The notes: a model not told the origin generated them from the sequence alone. Positions 52,901 to 64,000 are shown, numbered from the stretch's first letter. The stretch: 64,000 bases of DNA from Larimichthys crocea (GCF_000972845.2 NC_040013.1:5012642-5076641); one strand, 5' to 3'. Translations and numbers: made by a program.

Positions 52901-55653
52901 CATCCTGCCTGTTGTGGAACGTTGCTTATCTTTCCACAGTGTAAAGTCTTATCCAACACTATCCAAGTATCATAACCACATCAACATGCATGATAAAGCA
53001 TTTCTGAAAGGCTTCACTTCTGGAGAGGAAAACACCTCTGTGTGCCCAAATCAAAAACAGACCCTGGAAGGGAAGAGCCTGTATCCAAGAAAAAAAAAAA
53101 AAGTGTTGACACAGTTCTTGTCTGGATACAGCATTGCTCAACCTCAGCACCCTCAAAGCCGAACAGGATTTTCTAGGAACTCAACCCATGAATGAACCTC
53201 CCACTCCACTGGAAGCACTTTTTTTTTTTTTAGCAGAGAGTCTTGTTGCACTCACTGACTTCATAGTCTCACTTGCAAAGTGTGTGTGTGTATATATATA
53301 TATGTGTGTGTGTGGCCTCTTAAATGTGCATGTATTGTCACACACAGGCCCCCTTAACACTTTTGATAATGTAGGCTATTAAAACACACGCAGCTACATC
53401 ATATGAGTTGATCTACACTTTCTATTTATATGGACTGATTTCCCATATAAGGCTGAAAGTTATTACGAGCACACATTTGCTTCTTGTAACCGTATTATAG
53501 GTGTGGTTATAGCTTCACTGCAACATGCTGTCTGCTATAAAGTAAGTTTTTTACTGATGCAGACAGAGACAGGATATGGCCATCATACTATTAGCTGACC
53601 CTGACACCAGACTCCACTATGAAACCTCGAGAGAGAGAGACAGAGTACAGAAGTCCATCCACACACAGAAGAAAAGCTGCAGCCTTGCCTTAAATGAGTG
53701 GGAATACTGGCACGGCAGGATTAAGAACACACATTTTGTTGATCATTAAATCCATAAATAAGCATGAGTCACTGCAGAACTCCTCATACCTGTCCACCCT
53801 TCTGCTCCACTTAAACTATATAAGTCAGATTAATGAAGATATTCTGGCACACGCACTGAAAATCAAGACAAAAGCTACATCCTACAAAATGAACCCTGTA
53901 AACACTTTACCTTAGTACTCGTTTTGCACATCTGTACACTGTTGTTATAGGCTGAATGATACTTCTGTCTGTTCATTGTGTTTTTGCCCTTTTTATTTTA
54001 TTCTACTTCTGTAGTGTATATAACACTTTCCGCTGCTGTAACAAGTGAATTTCCCCGTTGTGGGATAAATAAAGTATAACCTAATCTAATCTTTTCAGTC
54101 ATAAAGACATTATGGAGAGCCATAACAACTCTTTATAATTACAATCTACTGTAAAAAGTAGCCAAACTGCCAGTAAATGTGATACATGTCATTATAATTG
54201 TATTCCAGTCATGCTTATAATGCTTTATGGCTTGTCATCAAACATCATAATGCATTACTGAGACGTCAGCAGGTGTCTACATTATGAAAGTGTGACTGTA
54301 TACTCCATAAAAACTACTTAACGGTGTCTTTACTATAGGGGGGTTGAAGGAAGGGATTCATTAGGTTACCAGTTGGTACAAGGTGATACAGTAACATAAT
54401 GTCACCTCATGCACCCTGTCAAGTGTGGCTTTGAGGACTGCGCTAATTTAGGATCAGATCATGCTTGTGAAACTGGGACACAAAGTGAGACCTGTCCAGA
54501 CCTCAGCTCAAGCACTGTGTGACACAGTAGCTGGGTTCATTTGCATCAAACACACACACACACACACACATCTCAGAATGTGTGCCAGCTCTGGTTTGGA
54601 TGTCACTTACATCTGCTAATATGTTTGAGTGCATTTACTCCCCTCATACAGCTGCTGCTTTAAGTAGCACGCATGTGCTGGTGTGAATAGCAGCTGCATT
54701 ATGGTGTGGCTCTGTCCTGGACGTGAACTGCTCGCACGGTTTGACCTTCACTGATTGATAGCAGCAGAGCAAATAGTGTAGCAGCTGTAGGCGGGACATC
54801 CAGCAAGCACAGGCGACCAGTGAACCGAGAAACCACCCAATCATACAAAGTAATTAACACATCTGATGATGTGATGCGCCACATCTTATTTCTCGTCATG
54901 GAAAAAGATAAACTGGGGCAACTGGTTTCACTGGTGGCTGCATGTTCTGCTCTTTGGCTCTGTTGTATGTTTTTGTCTTTGTTTTTCAACTCGCACACAA
55001 TGAATGTCCAAGCTGTGCAGGTCAGCTGATCTCGCCCACATTGAAAGCAAAAATAAATGCAAATCTGTTCATTCATCTCGCAGCAGACTGCTTTACAAAT
55101 ATGACCTTTAAACATGGACTTTAAAAAAAAAACATATAATACTGTAAACAGGCTTCCGCAGTCAGCAGGTTTATCCAGCGTGAGGCAACAGTGTGGGCCT
55201 GGGGGCGTGACATGTGTACCCCTGTTGTGATGTCGCAGTCCAGAGCCTCTTCACAGCCTGTCGGAAATATGAGTTGTGATTGGTAGAAACAAGTCCAAAT
55301 GCACCTCGTGGTGGGGGTTTCGACCAGTCAAGAAATATACTGCATGCTTTAAGCTGCTATGACAAAATGTGCGCAGTAACCATAGAAAATGAATGAATGT
55401 ATATGGTTGTTTTGGTCTATTTCTCCCCTTTGCATTGTCAAATCAATAAACATTTCACAAGATACATGTTTGTAATTGGTAACTTCAAATTATGAAAGGT
55501 CGAGTCGACAAACTAAATGTAGATAAAACACAGAAGTGAAATGTGTGATTTGTTTTCAACACACAAACTAACATTAATTTCAGACAATGGTGATACAACT
55601 ACTACTAATAATATATATTTGACTGATATTGCATAGTTTCTTTTTCTTTCATC
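52901..55653. other. intergenic sequence with LINE-like tail
   Basis: It contains A-runs and T-runs near 53088-53102 and 53218-53232, (GT)/(TA) near 53280-53314, (CA)n at 54549-54570, and the retroelement-like piece at 53690-54090. No gene was recognised. Confidence 0.6.
53690..54090 (+). mobile_element. 3' end of a LINE-like element
   Basis: It ends GTGAATTTCCCCGTTGTGGG then ATAAATAAAGTATAACCTAATCTAATCT, the typical closing sequence of a common fish non-LTR retrotransposon family with a short tandem tail. Upstream (CACACGCACTGAAAATCAAG and following) is degenerate. The family assignment is from memory. Confidence 0.6.
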
Positions 55654-55769
55654 TTTAAAGGTCCAGTCTGTAGGATAAAGTGAAGTGAATAGCACCCTGC
55701 CTCCAAAGCGCCTGTGTCAGTTCTGGCTTACTGTAGAAACACGGCGGACTCCATAGATAGACCAAATGG

Positions 55770-56175
55770 CAACCTCTGTGGCTGTGAGGTGAAGCCAATG
55801 TGGCAACAAGAAAAATGCAGTTCCTCAAACGTCCACTTGAGGCTGGCTCCACAAGTCCCCATGTTAAAATGTCCAATCTCACAGCAGAAATAAACATGTT
55901 TACAGCCTGGTACAGAAAACAGTTTTGGTCTCTATAGCTAATTTCCCCGTTCATGACAACTGTTCTGAGAATTTAATTTATATACAACTCACCTGTTCAA
56001 ATTATATTAAGGTTTAAAATTGTACATAATTTGATTGACATTATAGGAGGTATGTTTGAGCACCTGTAGGCATCATTTCAACCCATCTGAGCTCCACCCA
56101 TTTTTAGATTAAACACTGACTTTTCAGAAACCTGTGGGTCACATCACGGATAATGAGTCCACGTTAGGCTGATAG
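55770..56175 (-). repeat. dispersed repeat B, copy 3 (inverted)
   Basis: GTACAGAAAACAGTTTTGGT followed by CTCTATAGCTAATTTCCCCG and TTCATGACA is the near-exact complement of copy 2. CCACTTGAGGCTGGCTCC and CATGTTAAAATG also match its 3' part. Confidence 0.75.
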
Positions 56176-56223
56176 GCTGGATGTGTTGTTTTTGTGCAAT
56201 GTGTGTATGTGCTATGCGTTTTT

Positions 56224-56285
<62 letters not shown>

Positions 56286-56364
56286 ATGTTTTATACAGTC
56301 TATGAGGTGGACTCTGTAGATATAAAAGGCTCATAACGAGAACAAGTGATTACACAAGAAAAAC

Positions 56365-56420
<56 letters not shown>
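56224..56420. repeat. opposed (CTAT)n and (GATA)n tracts
   Basis: (CTAT)n at 56224-56285 and (ATAG/GATA)n at 56365-56420 are complementary, 80 bases apart. Single strands could fold into a stem of roughly 55 bp. The second tract runs into ACTTACTTCATTGATCCCCA AAGGGAAATTC, a LINE-type tail in antisense orientation. Confidence 0.8.
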
Positions 56421-56421
<1 letters not shown>

Positions 56422-56579
56422 CTTACTTCATTGATCCCCAAAGGGAAATTCTTTTGTTGCAGCAGCATGTTATGCACTGGACCTTAAACTCAAGTACTTA
56501 GTCATTTCAGCTGGATTTAGGACAGCAGTGTCCATGTTCCCCAGTTACACAGAGTACCTAAAGGTAGCATCAGTTCAGT

Positions 56580-57163
56580 CCTACCCTCTGTTCCCCATCG
56601 CCTGCCTGTGATTGGTCCGGTGTCCCATCACTTGTTTCTGTGAATAGGCAATTCCAAAAAACCGAGTCGTGTTCCCGTCCAGCCAATCACAGCCCGTGTT
56701 TCTTATGACACCGTGGGATTCCGCGAAATTGTTTCTTGGAGTTGAGAGATGTGCTGCTCTCGGTAAAATAGGACAAGTTGACGCATGTGTGGGAGCGCAC
56801 GGAAAAGAAAGGCGGAATAAACGCAGACACAATAGCTCCGGCGGGTTGTGTTTTTTATTGACCCGGCAGTGAGAAGAAGAAGAAAAAGAAGAAGAAACTG
56901 AATCTTGCGGGAGAAGGAGAGAGAGGAAAAGCCGGGAACGACTCAAAGGGCGAGATTTCCTGTGGGGGTGCTTATCCACCCTGCAACCTCAACAAGAAAA
57001 GCGCAGCCCTTTGCGGAATAGTCACATTGAAGACGACACGTGTGGATGGTTAACCACATGTTCCCTGCGCTCTGAGCACTTTATTGTGTCGGATTGCCCG
57101 TGAACAAACAGACACGATCCACGCACAACAGTTTGATTCCCGCATCCGGATCTCGCCGTAGTG
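56580..57163 (+). promoter_or_regulatory. klf9-like proximal promoter and 5' UTR region
   Basis: CCAAT boxes lie at 56611-56615 (inverted, ATTGG) and 56683-56687 (GCCAATCAC). A purine-rich GAAGAA run at 56873-56897 and CpG-rich DNA follow up to the start codon. An in-frame TGA at 57134 marks the coding limit. No TATA box was identified and the transcription start cannot be placed exactly. Confidence 0.5.
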
Positions 57164-57569
57164 ATGTCGGAGGTGGATGTCTCCGCAGACCGTGTCCCCA
57201 GCCGACCACCGGGTCGGACAGAGGACATATTGAAAGAAAACCAGGAGAACAGGACTTTGCTGATGGTGGCAATGATTTTATTGGACTTGAACAAATGCAG
57301 CCCGAACGCGATCAGCGCCGGGGGCGGCAGATGTCTCGAAGCCGGCGCGCAGGAGAAGGTGGAGCGGGGGAGTTGCCGGTTGAACGCCGGGGACAGCCGG
57401 GGCTCGGTGGCACCCAAACAGTCCCGGAACAAGAGGGCGGCGGCGGCGGCGGCTGCTGCTGCTGAGAGGCAGGAGTCTCCCGAGAAGAGACACTGCTGTC
57501 CTTTCACGGGCTGTGGGAAGATGTACGGCAAGTCGTCCCACCTTAAAGCCCACCTAAGGGTCCACACCG
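57164..57569 (+). CDS. klf9: klf9-like exon 1
   Basis: Start ATG at 57164, donor ACCG|GTAAGT in the linker after finger 1. It encodes [32 protein letters not shown], an alanine run from GCG/GCT repeats, and finger 1 ([20 protein letters not shown]). Exon junction in the HTG(E/R) linker is the standard KLF9/13 gene structure. Confidence 0.88.
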
Positions 57570-58683
57570 GTAAGTAGAGGCAATGAACCCGGCGTGCGTC
57601 ATCATTTTTTTTTTTATATATCAGACGTCACTGTAAAACTCTATGGGCTATTTCCAGGACGGGAAATATGAGTGACAGGAAGAGGAAATAAAAAGACTTA
57701 AAGATTTGATATTTAATGTTTGGCCTACAGCCCATGGGGGTAAGCGAGAGACCACATGTCCCTGCAAATGAACAACAGATTATAAGAAAAGGTGGTCCTG
57801 TGAATTTGGACCCTGCTGGGGGTGTGACTGACCGGCCCATAGCGGGCCAGAGGAGGAGGAGGAGGTGGTGGAGGAGGAGGAGGTGGTGGTGGTGGTGGTG
57901 TGTGAGATAATTTTAATGCGCTGTTGACACGCACCCACCGGGAACACCGCGTGCCGCCACCCATATTCGTGATGCATGATGGGTCGCTCAGGTGTGAGAA
58001 GTCATAAGATGTTTACCAAATAACATCATGATGGATGGATGGACGGATGGCTGCTGGTTATTATTTTACATTTTGCGTTTTAATAAGAGCGTCAGTATAA
58101 TAATAAAAAAGCCGACATCTTGTTTTGTGGCTCCACATGCAGGTCACTGCGACACTGTTGTCCCCACATGTTCTTGTCCGGAGGTAACCCTCTTCCCTGC
58201 ACCACTGTTTCCTCATACGTCATCCTCCGACCACTCCCCTCACGTCGGGTTGTAAACAAGGGCAGACACGTGGTTCAGTGGAGCACGTGGAGGAGGGAGG
58301 AGGAGGAGGAGGAGGAGGAGGAGGGGGGGAGTCAGTTCTTTTCTTACTCTTTTTTTTTCATCGTCCAAGGAGCTCTTTATTATGACTCACCGTTTCCAGA
58401 TCAATATGTTCTGTTGTTGTCACTAGAACAGGATGTTGTTACAGACAAAACTCCACTTGTCACAGACTTAAAAACAATCTGTCTGTGTGCTTTGGACTCT
58501 CCCCTCCTCCTCCTCCAATAACTGGATTTGTGCCAGCCCTCCTTCATTTTGATGGTTTGAAATAAAAAAATGTGAATTAGGATCAGTGTAGTTGAGTTGG
58601 TGTGCACGAATAAAGGTAAATTATTGTGTTATATTCGGGGACCAAGGCTTTTTAACGGCTCAAAAAACAGACCTAATCAACTT

Positions 58684-58722
<39 letters not shown>

Positions 58723-59784
58723 TACTTTATTTATCCCAAGCTGGGAAATTACAGTGCAGCATTACACACAGTGACGATAGACAACATAAGAATAAAAATA
58801 TAAAGAACAAACTATACATAATAAAATATCAAAATAGCAAAAGTAAATAAAATATATTGTACAAAAGTATATAAAGCAAATTGGCAGTGTTGATTTGGTG
58901 CAAAGTAAGAAAGGAGAAATGTGCAGTGACTGACATAATAAACAACTTCTCTTAGGGGTCTCAGGGAGCCCAACAACTTAGATTTAATAGATTTTCATTT
59001 GTCCTATAGCTGTGATTGATGTTGACAGTAACTTTTACACTATCACTATCACTCCCAAACCCCAAATACATCCATATAGTTTGTTCATATGAAGTCTAAC
59101 AGGGACAGGCACCTTTCTGGGGTCTGAACTGACCCCAAACTTTAATAAAATCACTATTATTTAGCAAATAAAAGGAATATATTTGTTCATATACACAACA
59201 CCATAGCATATTAATCATGGAATTTTTCTTTATCTGGTAAACTAACAATGCTTTATGGCCTTTTTTTTGTATTTTGTCATCAGTTGTTGCAAAGACAGGG
59301 GTTACTGTTTCAAACTTTTCTACATATTGGGTTTTAATATTTAAGATTTATATAAAGGAAACTAATTATTGATTTTGAAATGATTATTTCAGGCACAAAG
59401 TCTCCCCAAAAATTAGGAAGAACAGTCCGTATCAACAGAACAGTCAAAGGAAAGTCCTGAAAAGAACAGTATGTGTTCAATATGTGTGTGTGTGTGTCCT
59501 CAGGTGAGCGCCCCTTCGAGTGTACCTGGCCAGACTGTGGCAAGAAGTTCTCCCGGTCAGACGAGCTGACACGTCACTACCGCACACACACGGGCGAGAA
59601 GCGCTTCAACTGTCCCATGTGTGACAAGTGCTTCATGAGGAGCGACCACCTGACTAAACATGCCCGGCGACACGCAGGCTTCCATCCCAGCATGCTGCAG
59701 GGCTCGAGCGGAGCCAAGAGACGTCGCTACTCCGTGTCCGTGTCCTCCTCTGACTCTGGAGACCAAAGCCCCGCTGGGGTGTGA
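57164..59784 (+). CDS. klf9: Krueppel-like factor 9-like transcription factor (two exons)
   Basis: Exons 57164-57569 and 59504-59784 encode 228 residues (human KLF9 is 244). Nuclear, GC-box/CACCC-binding regulator of the KLF9/13/14/16 group. Three C2H2 fingers are at about residues 111-133, 141-163 and 171-191 ([35 protein letters not shown]) with TGE(R/K) linkers. Upstream, [10 protein letters not shown] corresponds to IAKSLLDLNK of KLF9 and ARILADLNQ of KLF13. The start ATG is the first after an in-frame TGA. The N-terminal AAECLVS-type Sin3-binding motif of KLF9/13 is not visible. The tail [20 protein letters not shown] is KLF13-like in composition. The neighbour trpm3 favours klf9; klf13 or a fish-specific paralog is possible. 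Confidence 0.85.
57851..57900. repeat. GGA/GGT purine-rich tract
   Basis: Repeated GGAGGAGGTGGTGG units with many GG pairs; able in principle to form a G-quadruplex on the + strand. Located 280 bases into the klf9-like intron. Confidence 0.8.
58267..58289. promoter_or_regulatory. paired CACGTG E-boxes in the klf9-like intron
   Basis: CACGTG at 58267-58272 and 58284-58289, separated by 11 bases. Such pairs can bind bHLH factors, for example CLOCK/BMAL1, USF or MYC. Function is inferred only. Confidence 0.4.
58685..58870 (-). mobile_element. (GATA)n plus LINE-type 3' tail, antisense
   Basis: (GATA)n at 58685-58722 is followed by TATACTTTATTTATCCCAAG CTGGGAAATTACAGTGC, the complement of the GGGATAAATAAAGTA ending at 54061-54075. 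This indicates a truncated non-LTR insertion in the opposite direction. Confidence 0.6.
59504..59784 (+). CDS. klf9: klf9-like exon 2 (fingers 2 and 3, C-tail)
   Basis: Acceptor TGTCCTCAG; the exon starts with the last two bases of a Gly codon. It encodes [40 protein letters not shown] and [20 protein letters not shown], and ends SPAGV-TGA. Finger contact residues (RSDELTR, RSDHLTK) are intact. Confidence 0.93.
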
Positions 59785-61650
59785 GACACACCCACATACT
59801 GTACATATATATATACACACATACAGGTACATGCAGTAGACACAGAGGCATACACAAACGTAGACACACCTGCATGTGTGGTGTGTACTTTCACACAAAT
59901 CCCGTCAAGCGAAGTCAGACAACTCAACCAGCCAGACCACTATTTAAAAAGTTTTTCTACGCATGTAACATTGTGCAACAGCAAACAGAAAGAGAAACCT
60001 GACTGTAATCAAAGTCGAGCTTCCCCCCTCTTTGTTCCCTGACGTGATATTTATTAAGGGTTATTCAGGGTCCGCTTCTAGTTGCTTTGCCATTTCTAAT
60101 GATGTGAATGTGTTGTGTGAGGGTTTTTGTTTTGCCTGAAACGATCTGTTAAGAGGCGTTCATGTACATATCTAGTTACACACTACATATGTCCACTTTG
60201 CATCACACCTTTCACTTGCAGGTGAAGACGAGAACGAGGAAACAAAACCATGACGGAGATATTCCACGTCGGTTACGAAGTTTAGGGACTTTCGTAAAAT
60301 GTTATTGTTGCACACATTCACTCATACTTGTACCTCCAGTTCAGGATGAAGCAAATGTGCAGTATTATATCGTGTAAATAGATTAAACAGACTACTTTTC
60401 AGATGGATGATATACTCAGTATACTGTAGTTAAGTGTTATTAGAGAGTAATAAGACAAAGTTATAATGCAGAGAATTATAGAGCTTTGATATTTAATTTC
60501 ATACATTTGGCTATGGGCTTAGCAAATCAGGTATACTGTGAGCTTGTAGGTTTAGGCAGCGAGTTTCCTGCGTCGAAACATAAATGTTGTCACTTCACGA
60601 TAAACTCTTGCAAATAATTGCACCAAAATACCTTTACAGTACTTTCATAATACTTAAGCAAACCTCACGGGACAATAAACTTTCAACATTCTGTGTTTGA
60701 GGCTTGAATAGGGCAGGAAAATCTCACAGGGTAAAGCCTTTTAAAAAGGTAAAGTTGGAGACTTTACTTTTTCACTTTTTCACTCGGTGTTACGACACAT
60801 AATGGTTCACACGTGTTAACTGTAAACTAGGAGGTTTGTGCCTTTTTTCAAGGGTTTTGTAGCAGAGAGGAATTTCTACATTTTCAGTCTTTTGGAAATA
60901 CTACCTACGAACATCGTCAGATTCTTTATGTTGATATTCAATGATGAATATCGACGACTGTCTCTTATGCCAACAGTGCCAGTAGCTGTACATTGAAACT
61001 TTAACTTTTGTTTACTCTGTATTTGGACTGCATTTTTATCAGGGAATAATGTGACGCATGCATCAGTACTACTCCCCCTGGTGGTGATGTGGAAGCACAA
61101 CATTTCTCACAAAGGAAAGTCAGTTTTTTATTTTCCATCCAGCACGCCATAGATTAGTTTTTTTGTTTTTTTTAAATCTATAAGTTACATCATGTAGCAT
61201 GTTTGTATGTATTTGTTTGGTACAATGTGTGTGTGTTTTTTTTTTTTTAATTGTCTGGTAATCTTTTATAGTATTATTAATGGGATTATAGGTCTTATTC
61301 GTCCACTACAGGAGCCAGAAACATTGTTGATGTCATTAGTTTTCTTTTTATACTTGCAACATGATGCATTAAAACGTCCAGATAGAGCGTAAAGTTAGGT
61401 GTAGTTAGCCTAGTAGGACACAAACGACAAACATTTGTAAAAAAGTGAAACGCTGTTTTTCTTTTCTGGCATTAAAACAACTGTGATTAGATGTTGGTGC
61501 CTTTCAGGTTAATGCCCTTACTTCTGATGCTACTGTACTGTAATCAGGGACTGTCAATGCAGACCCCAAGTTATCGCAATATACATAGCTGTGTAATAAT
61601 TACTGCTCAAAAGTTTTAACATTAAAATTATTTTTCTTTCTAAATATTTG
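59785..61650 (+). other. probable klf9-like 3' UTR
   Basis: AT-rich sequence without coding potential. AATAAA lies at 60674-60679 and ATTAAA at 61621-61626, the latter followed by T-rich DNA. Short TA/CA runs lie at 59806-59822. The length is in line with the long 3' UTR of KLF9. The end is inferred. Confidence 0.5.
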
Positions 61651-61719
61651 CTCTTTTTTTTCTCTCCTCCTCACATCACAAAATCACACATCGCGTGACA
61701 ACAAACGCACAAAGATACA

Positions 61720-63370
61720 GCAGGGAGTGCTCCATTAGCTTTGTGTTTATTTATTGTTTTCATACACCGCACATAACAATAACATTGTTAAATACTGTAA
61801 TGGAAGTGTTTACAATACAAGAAAATCAATTATAAAAGAAAAACCAAAGAAAAACAAGTATCACCCGTGTCTAATGTAAAAAAAAAAAAAAAAAAGAACT
61901 TCATAGACTGCCAGTGTTCAAATAAGCTAAATTATCAAGATGGCAATAAATACACACGTTGTTTTAAATTTCTCTGTACTTAAGGCATACTCTAATTGCA
62001 AATAATCAACTGATTTAAGGGAGGGAAAGAGTCATAAATGAAGGATATTAGTGCTCCAAGTCAATGGCCCTTGATGTTAATGTTGCAATTACAAAAAAAG
62101 AAATTCCAACCATTAGTCATAGAAACAAACGATCATCTCACTTTTAGTGTTGGCACTGTATGTCTGTATGTATGCATGCATATGCATATGTGTGTGAAAG
62201 ATGAGAAAATCTTTCTGGTGCGTGTGTGTGTGTGAAGCTGTGTGTGATCAGTAGCGTGAAAACAGAAATGGGAATGAAGAAGGTTCTCTGACGCTGAGAA
62301 AAGATACATATACGGGCGGTTGCACAGCAGTGTGTGCTGATAAATCGATCTAAAGCGCCCCTAACCGTCCCTTTGGCCTTGATAATATGTGAATCATGTG
62401 AGCATCATGTGTTTAGAGGGTAAACGATATGTAATCTTCCCTTTTGACACAGTTCATTTCAGATAAGACACTGTCACCGCTATGCAGGAAAGAGTGTACA
62501 CACAGACATGGGCCTGAAATATGAAAATAAAAATAAAAAACAATGTGCAAATTCAAAAACAACACAAGTCAAGCTAGTGCCACGACAGCAGCATGTGATT
62601 GCACAATGGGTTTAAAAATCAAATGTGCAACAAGCTACTTACTTATTCAGTCCAGTGTTCTTCATGCAGTTTGTTCCTCCTCATACATCCCTCCCTTATG
62701 TGTGGTGTGAATGAGTGCGACGACCTGACCTGTGCTACATAACAACCCTGTACAGTACAATGAATACAGTACCAGATATCCTCTATGTTTAAGGTACCGA
62801 GACCGCAGTTCACTCTTCATACAGATCCCTTTAAGTTTTTAAAAAAAGTAAGTATTTAAATAAAAACAACAAAAAAAGAAAATTAAAAAAACTAGAAAAA
62901 ACGCAACCCAGAATTCAGGTAAGCAGAACAGTTGAGTCAGCAGATATGATCATGGTTCTTATCCTTTAGGGAAATGGAAATCACTTTACAGCATCAATTG
63001 GCCTTTAGTTTTCTGTCTACTAATATCAGTGTGTTATGTTACATCATGTCCGCCAGGAGAAGGGCTCTCGAACACAAGTGGACGTCCTACCATAGGAGGA
63101 AACCGGCACTTTATCTCATATTTTAAATACATATTGAATATCTTCATATGTGTTCCCTCTCCTAGACTTTAAACCAAACTTCCTATATGTTAATTTGATT
63201 ATTTCTCATTGTCATTATCATCATAGCACTTAACTGTCATTACAATACTCTACCAATGCTTCACTGTCGCCGCTCTGGCAGCGAAGTAACTCACAGCAGA
63301 TGAGAAGATTGGGGAGGAGGGTTATATTGTGAGAAAAAGGGGAAGAGGGCAGAAGGTCGGAGGGGCAGGG
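61720..63370 (-). other. probable fam219a 3' UTR
   Basis: On the minus strand this follows the stop codon of the fam219 exon. TTTATTTATT at 61746-61755 reads AATAAATAAA on the minus strand and would place the 3' end near 61720. There are A-runs near 61880 and 62850-62900, and no coding frame. Confidence 0.45.
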
Positions 63371-63529
63371 TTACTGTATTTGACAGGTGGTGGAGGAGGT
63401 TGCCTGGCAGCACATGCAGGTAGGGTTGACTGATTTGGGCGGGATCAGATCAAGGTCCTCGTCATCCGGGATCTCGTCTAGGCGGTAACCATCTTTCAGT
63501 AGCTGGATGTTCAGATCCTGATTGATTTG
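63371..63529 (-). CDS. fam219a: fam219a last coding exon
   Basis: On the minus strand the acceptor CCCTTCTACAG precedes CAAATCAATC. Fifty-two codons and TAA follow: QINQDLNIQLLKDGYRLDEI, PDDEDLDLIPPKSVNPTCMC, CQATSSTTCQIQ. This is the highly conserved C-terminus of FAM219 proteins; the Cys-rich CMCCQATSST ending fits FAM219A (human ends similarly, from memory). The cysteines may be lipidated. Function is unknown. Other exons lie beyond the right edge or further along the minus strand. Confidence 0.88.
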   Translation of the reverse strand, partial: QINQDLNIQLLKDGYRLDEIPDDEDLDLIPPKSVNPTCMCCQATSSTTCQIQ

Positions 63530-64000
63530 CTGTAGAAGGGAGGATAGACAGAGGAGATTGATGGGTTGGAACCAACACCCGGACTGATCTACAGAGAATT
63601 AACTACCTGTTAAACAACATCCCACAAGCATCGATTTTGAACTGAAGTAGGTCTTAACCTGAACCTGACAGGTCCAGACATTTTGTTACGGCTCTGTTCA
63701 GGTTCAGATTAGTTTATTTTAAAATGTAAATGTTCCCTGTGCTGATCGACTGCTTCCATGTCTGTCATACATTACAAGTAAATACACAAAGGAAAGTGCG
63801 AAAGAGTGTATCATGTAATCATGGATGAGATGTAGCAAACATAATCTGTTGGGTTGAATCAAGTCTGGTTCCAATTTTAAGACCAAACTCTTGTAATTTG
63901 TTCCTGTTACAACAAAAACACTTTTTCATTTTCAGAGAGCCACCTATGCTCCACGTCTTTGCCTACTGCCAAGATGACAACAGCCAGAGCCACTAGGCTT
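63530..64000 (-). other. fam219a intron (open at right edge)
   Basis: No exon was recognised in these 471 bases. Confidence 0.6.

Larger units (their letters stand above)
55655..56487. mobile_element. composite: MITE ends around an older dispersed repeat
   Basis: The left end TTAAAGGTCCAGTCTGTAGG and right end TATGCACTGGACCTTAA are inverted. Near the left, TACTGTAGAAACACGGCGGACT is the complement of the family interior. The middle (55770-56175) is an inverted copy of the dispersed repeat seen at 10283 and 31712, followed by two opposed tetranucleotide tracts and a LINE-type tail. This looks like nested insertion. Confidence 0.55.
57570..59503 (+). other. klf9-like intron
   Basis: Intron of 1.9 kb with a purine tract GGA/GGT at 57851-57900, a GAG tract at 58289-58329, two CACGTG boxes (58267 and 58284), a (GATA)n-headed LINE-type tail at 58685-58870, and AT-rich DNA to a (TG)n run at 59483-59497 just before the acceptor. 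Confidence 0.75.

Noticed and set aside
57022..57567. 181-codon antisense frame over klf9 exon 1
   Set aside because: Mirror of the GC-rich coding exon; no domain.

Overview
The window is vertebrate nuclear DNA, almost certainly from a teleost fish. Coding sequence is split into short exons with GT-AG introns. The introns are full of GT/CA and GATA microsatellites, and there are several small inverted-repeat (MITE-like) elements of a kind I recognise from memory as common in spiny-rayed fish. There is no bacterial or viral gene organisation and no CRISPR array; I saw no tRNA or rRNA gene.

Layout. (1) Positions 1-46144, + strand: the 3' three quarters of a trpm3 gene (melastatin-type TRP cation channel). 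Twenty coding exons are traced with consistent reading phases, from the N-terminal melastatin homology region through the six membrane segments, pore, TRP helix, coiled coil and Ser-rich C-tail to the stop codon. They encode 1451 residues; the 5' exons lie before the window. Two very short exons (12 and 10 codons) and a short pore loop match splice features known for mammalian TRPM3. (2) 46145 to about 50440: probable trpm3 3' UTR. (3) About 50440-57163: intergenic DNA with a complete inverted-repeat element, a GC-rich block holding a glucocorticoid-response-element-like site between two CACGTG boxes, repeat copies, and a CCAAT-box promoter region. (4) 57164-59784, + strand: a two-exon Krueppel-like factor gene of the KLF9/KLF13 group, most likely klf9. 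(5) 63371-63529, - strand: the last coding exon of a fam219 gene, most likely fam219a, whose 3' UTR runs towards klf9, so the two genes are tail to tail.

How the parts relate. TRPM3 next to KLF9 is the arrangement on human chromosome 9, and the paralogous arrangement TRPM1 next to KLF13 is on human chromosome 15. The channel sequence decides for the TRPM3 side. TRPM3 is a membrane cation channel, KLF9 a hormone- and clock-responsive transcription factor, and FAM219A a small protein of unknown function. They share a neighbourhood and not a pathway.

The best leads are: a decayed tandem copy of one trpm3 exon with its downstream intron; a possible alternative terminal exon that would truncate the channel at the pore; a perfect 17-bp intronic hairpin; the GRE/E-box cluster upstream of klf9 plus a second E-box pair in its intron; and a KLF whose N-terminus lacks the usual Sin3-interaction motif. 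I found no wholly new type of system. All splice sites and homologies were read by eye and compared with remembered family sequences.
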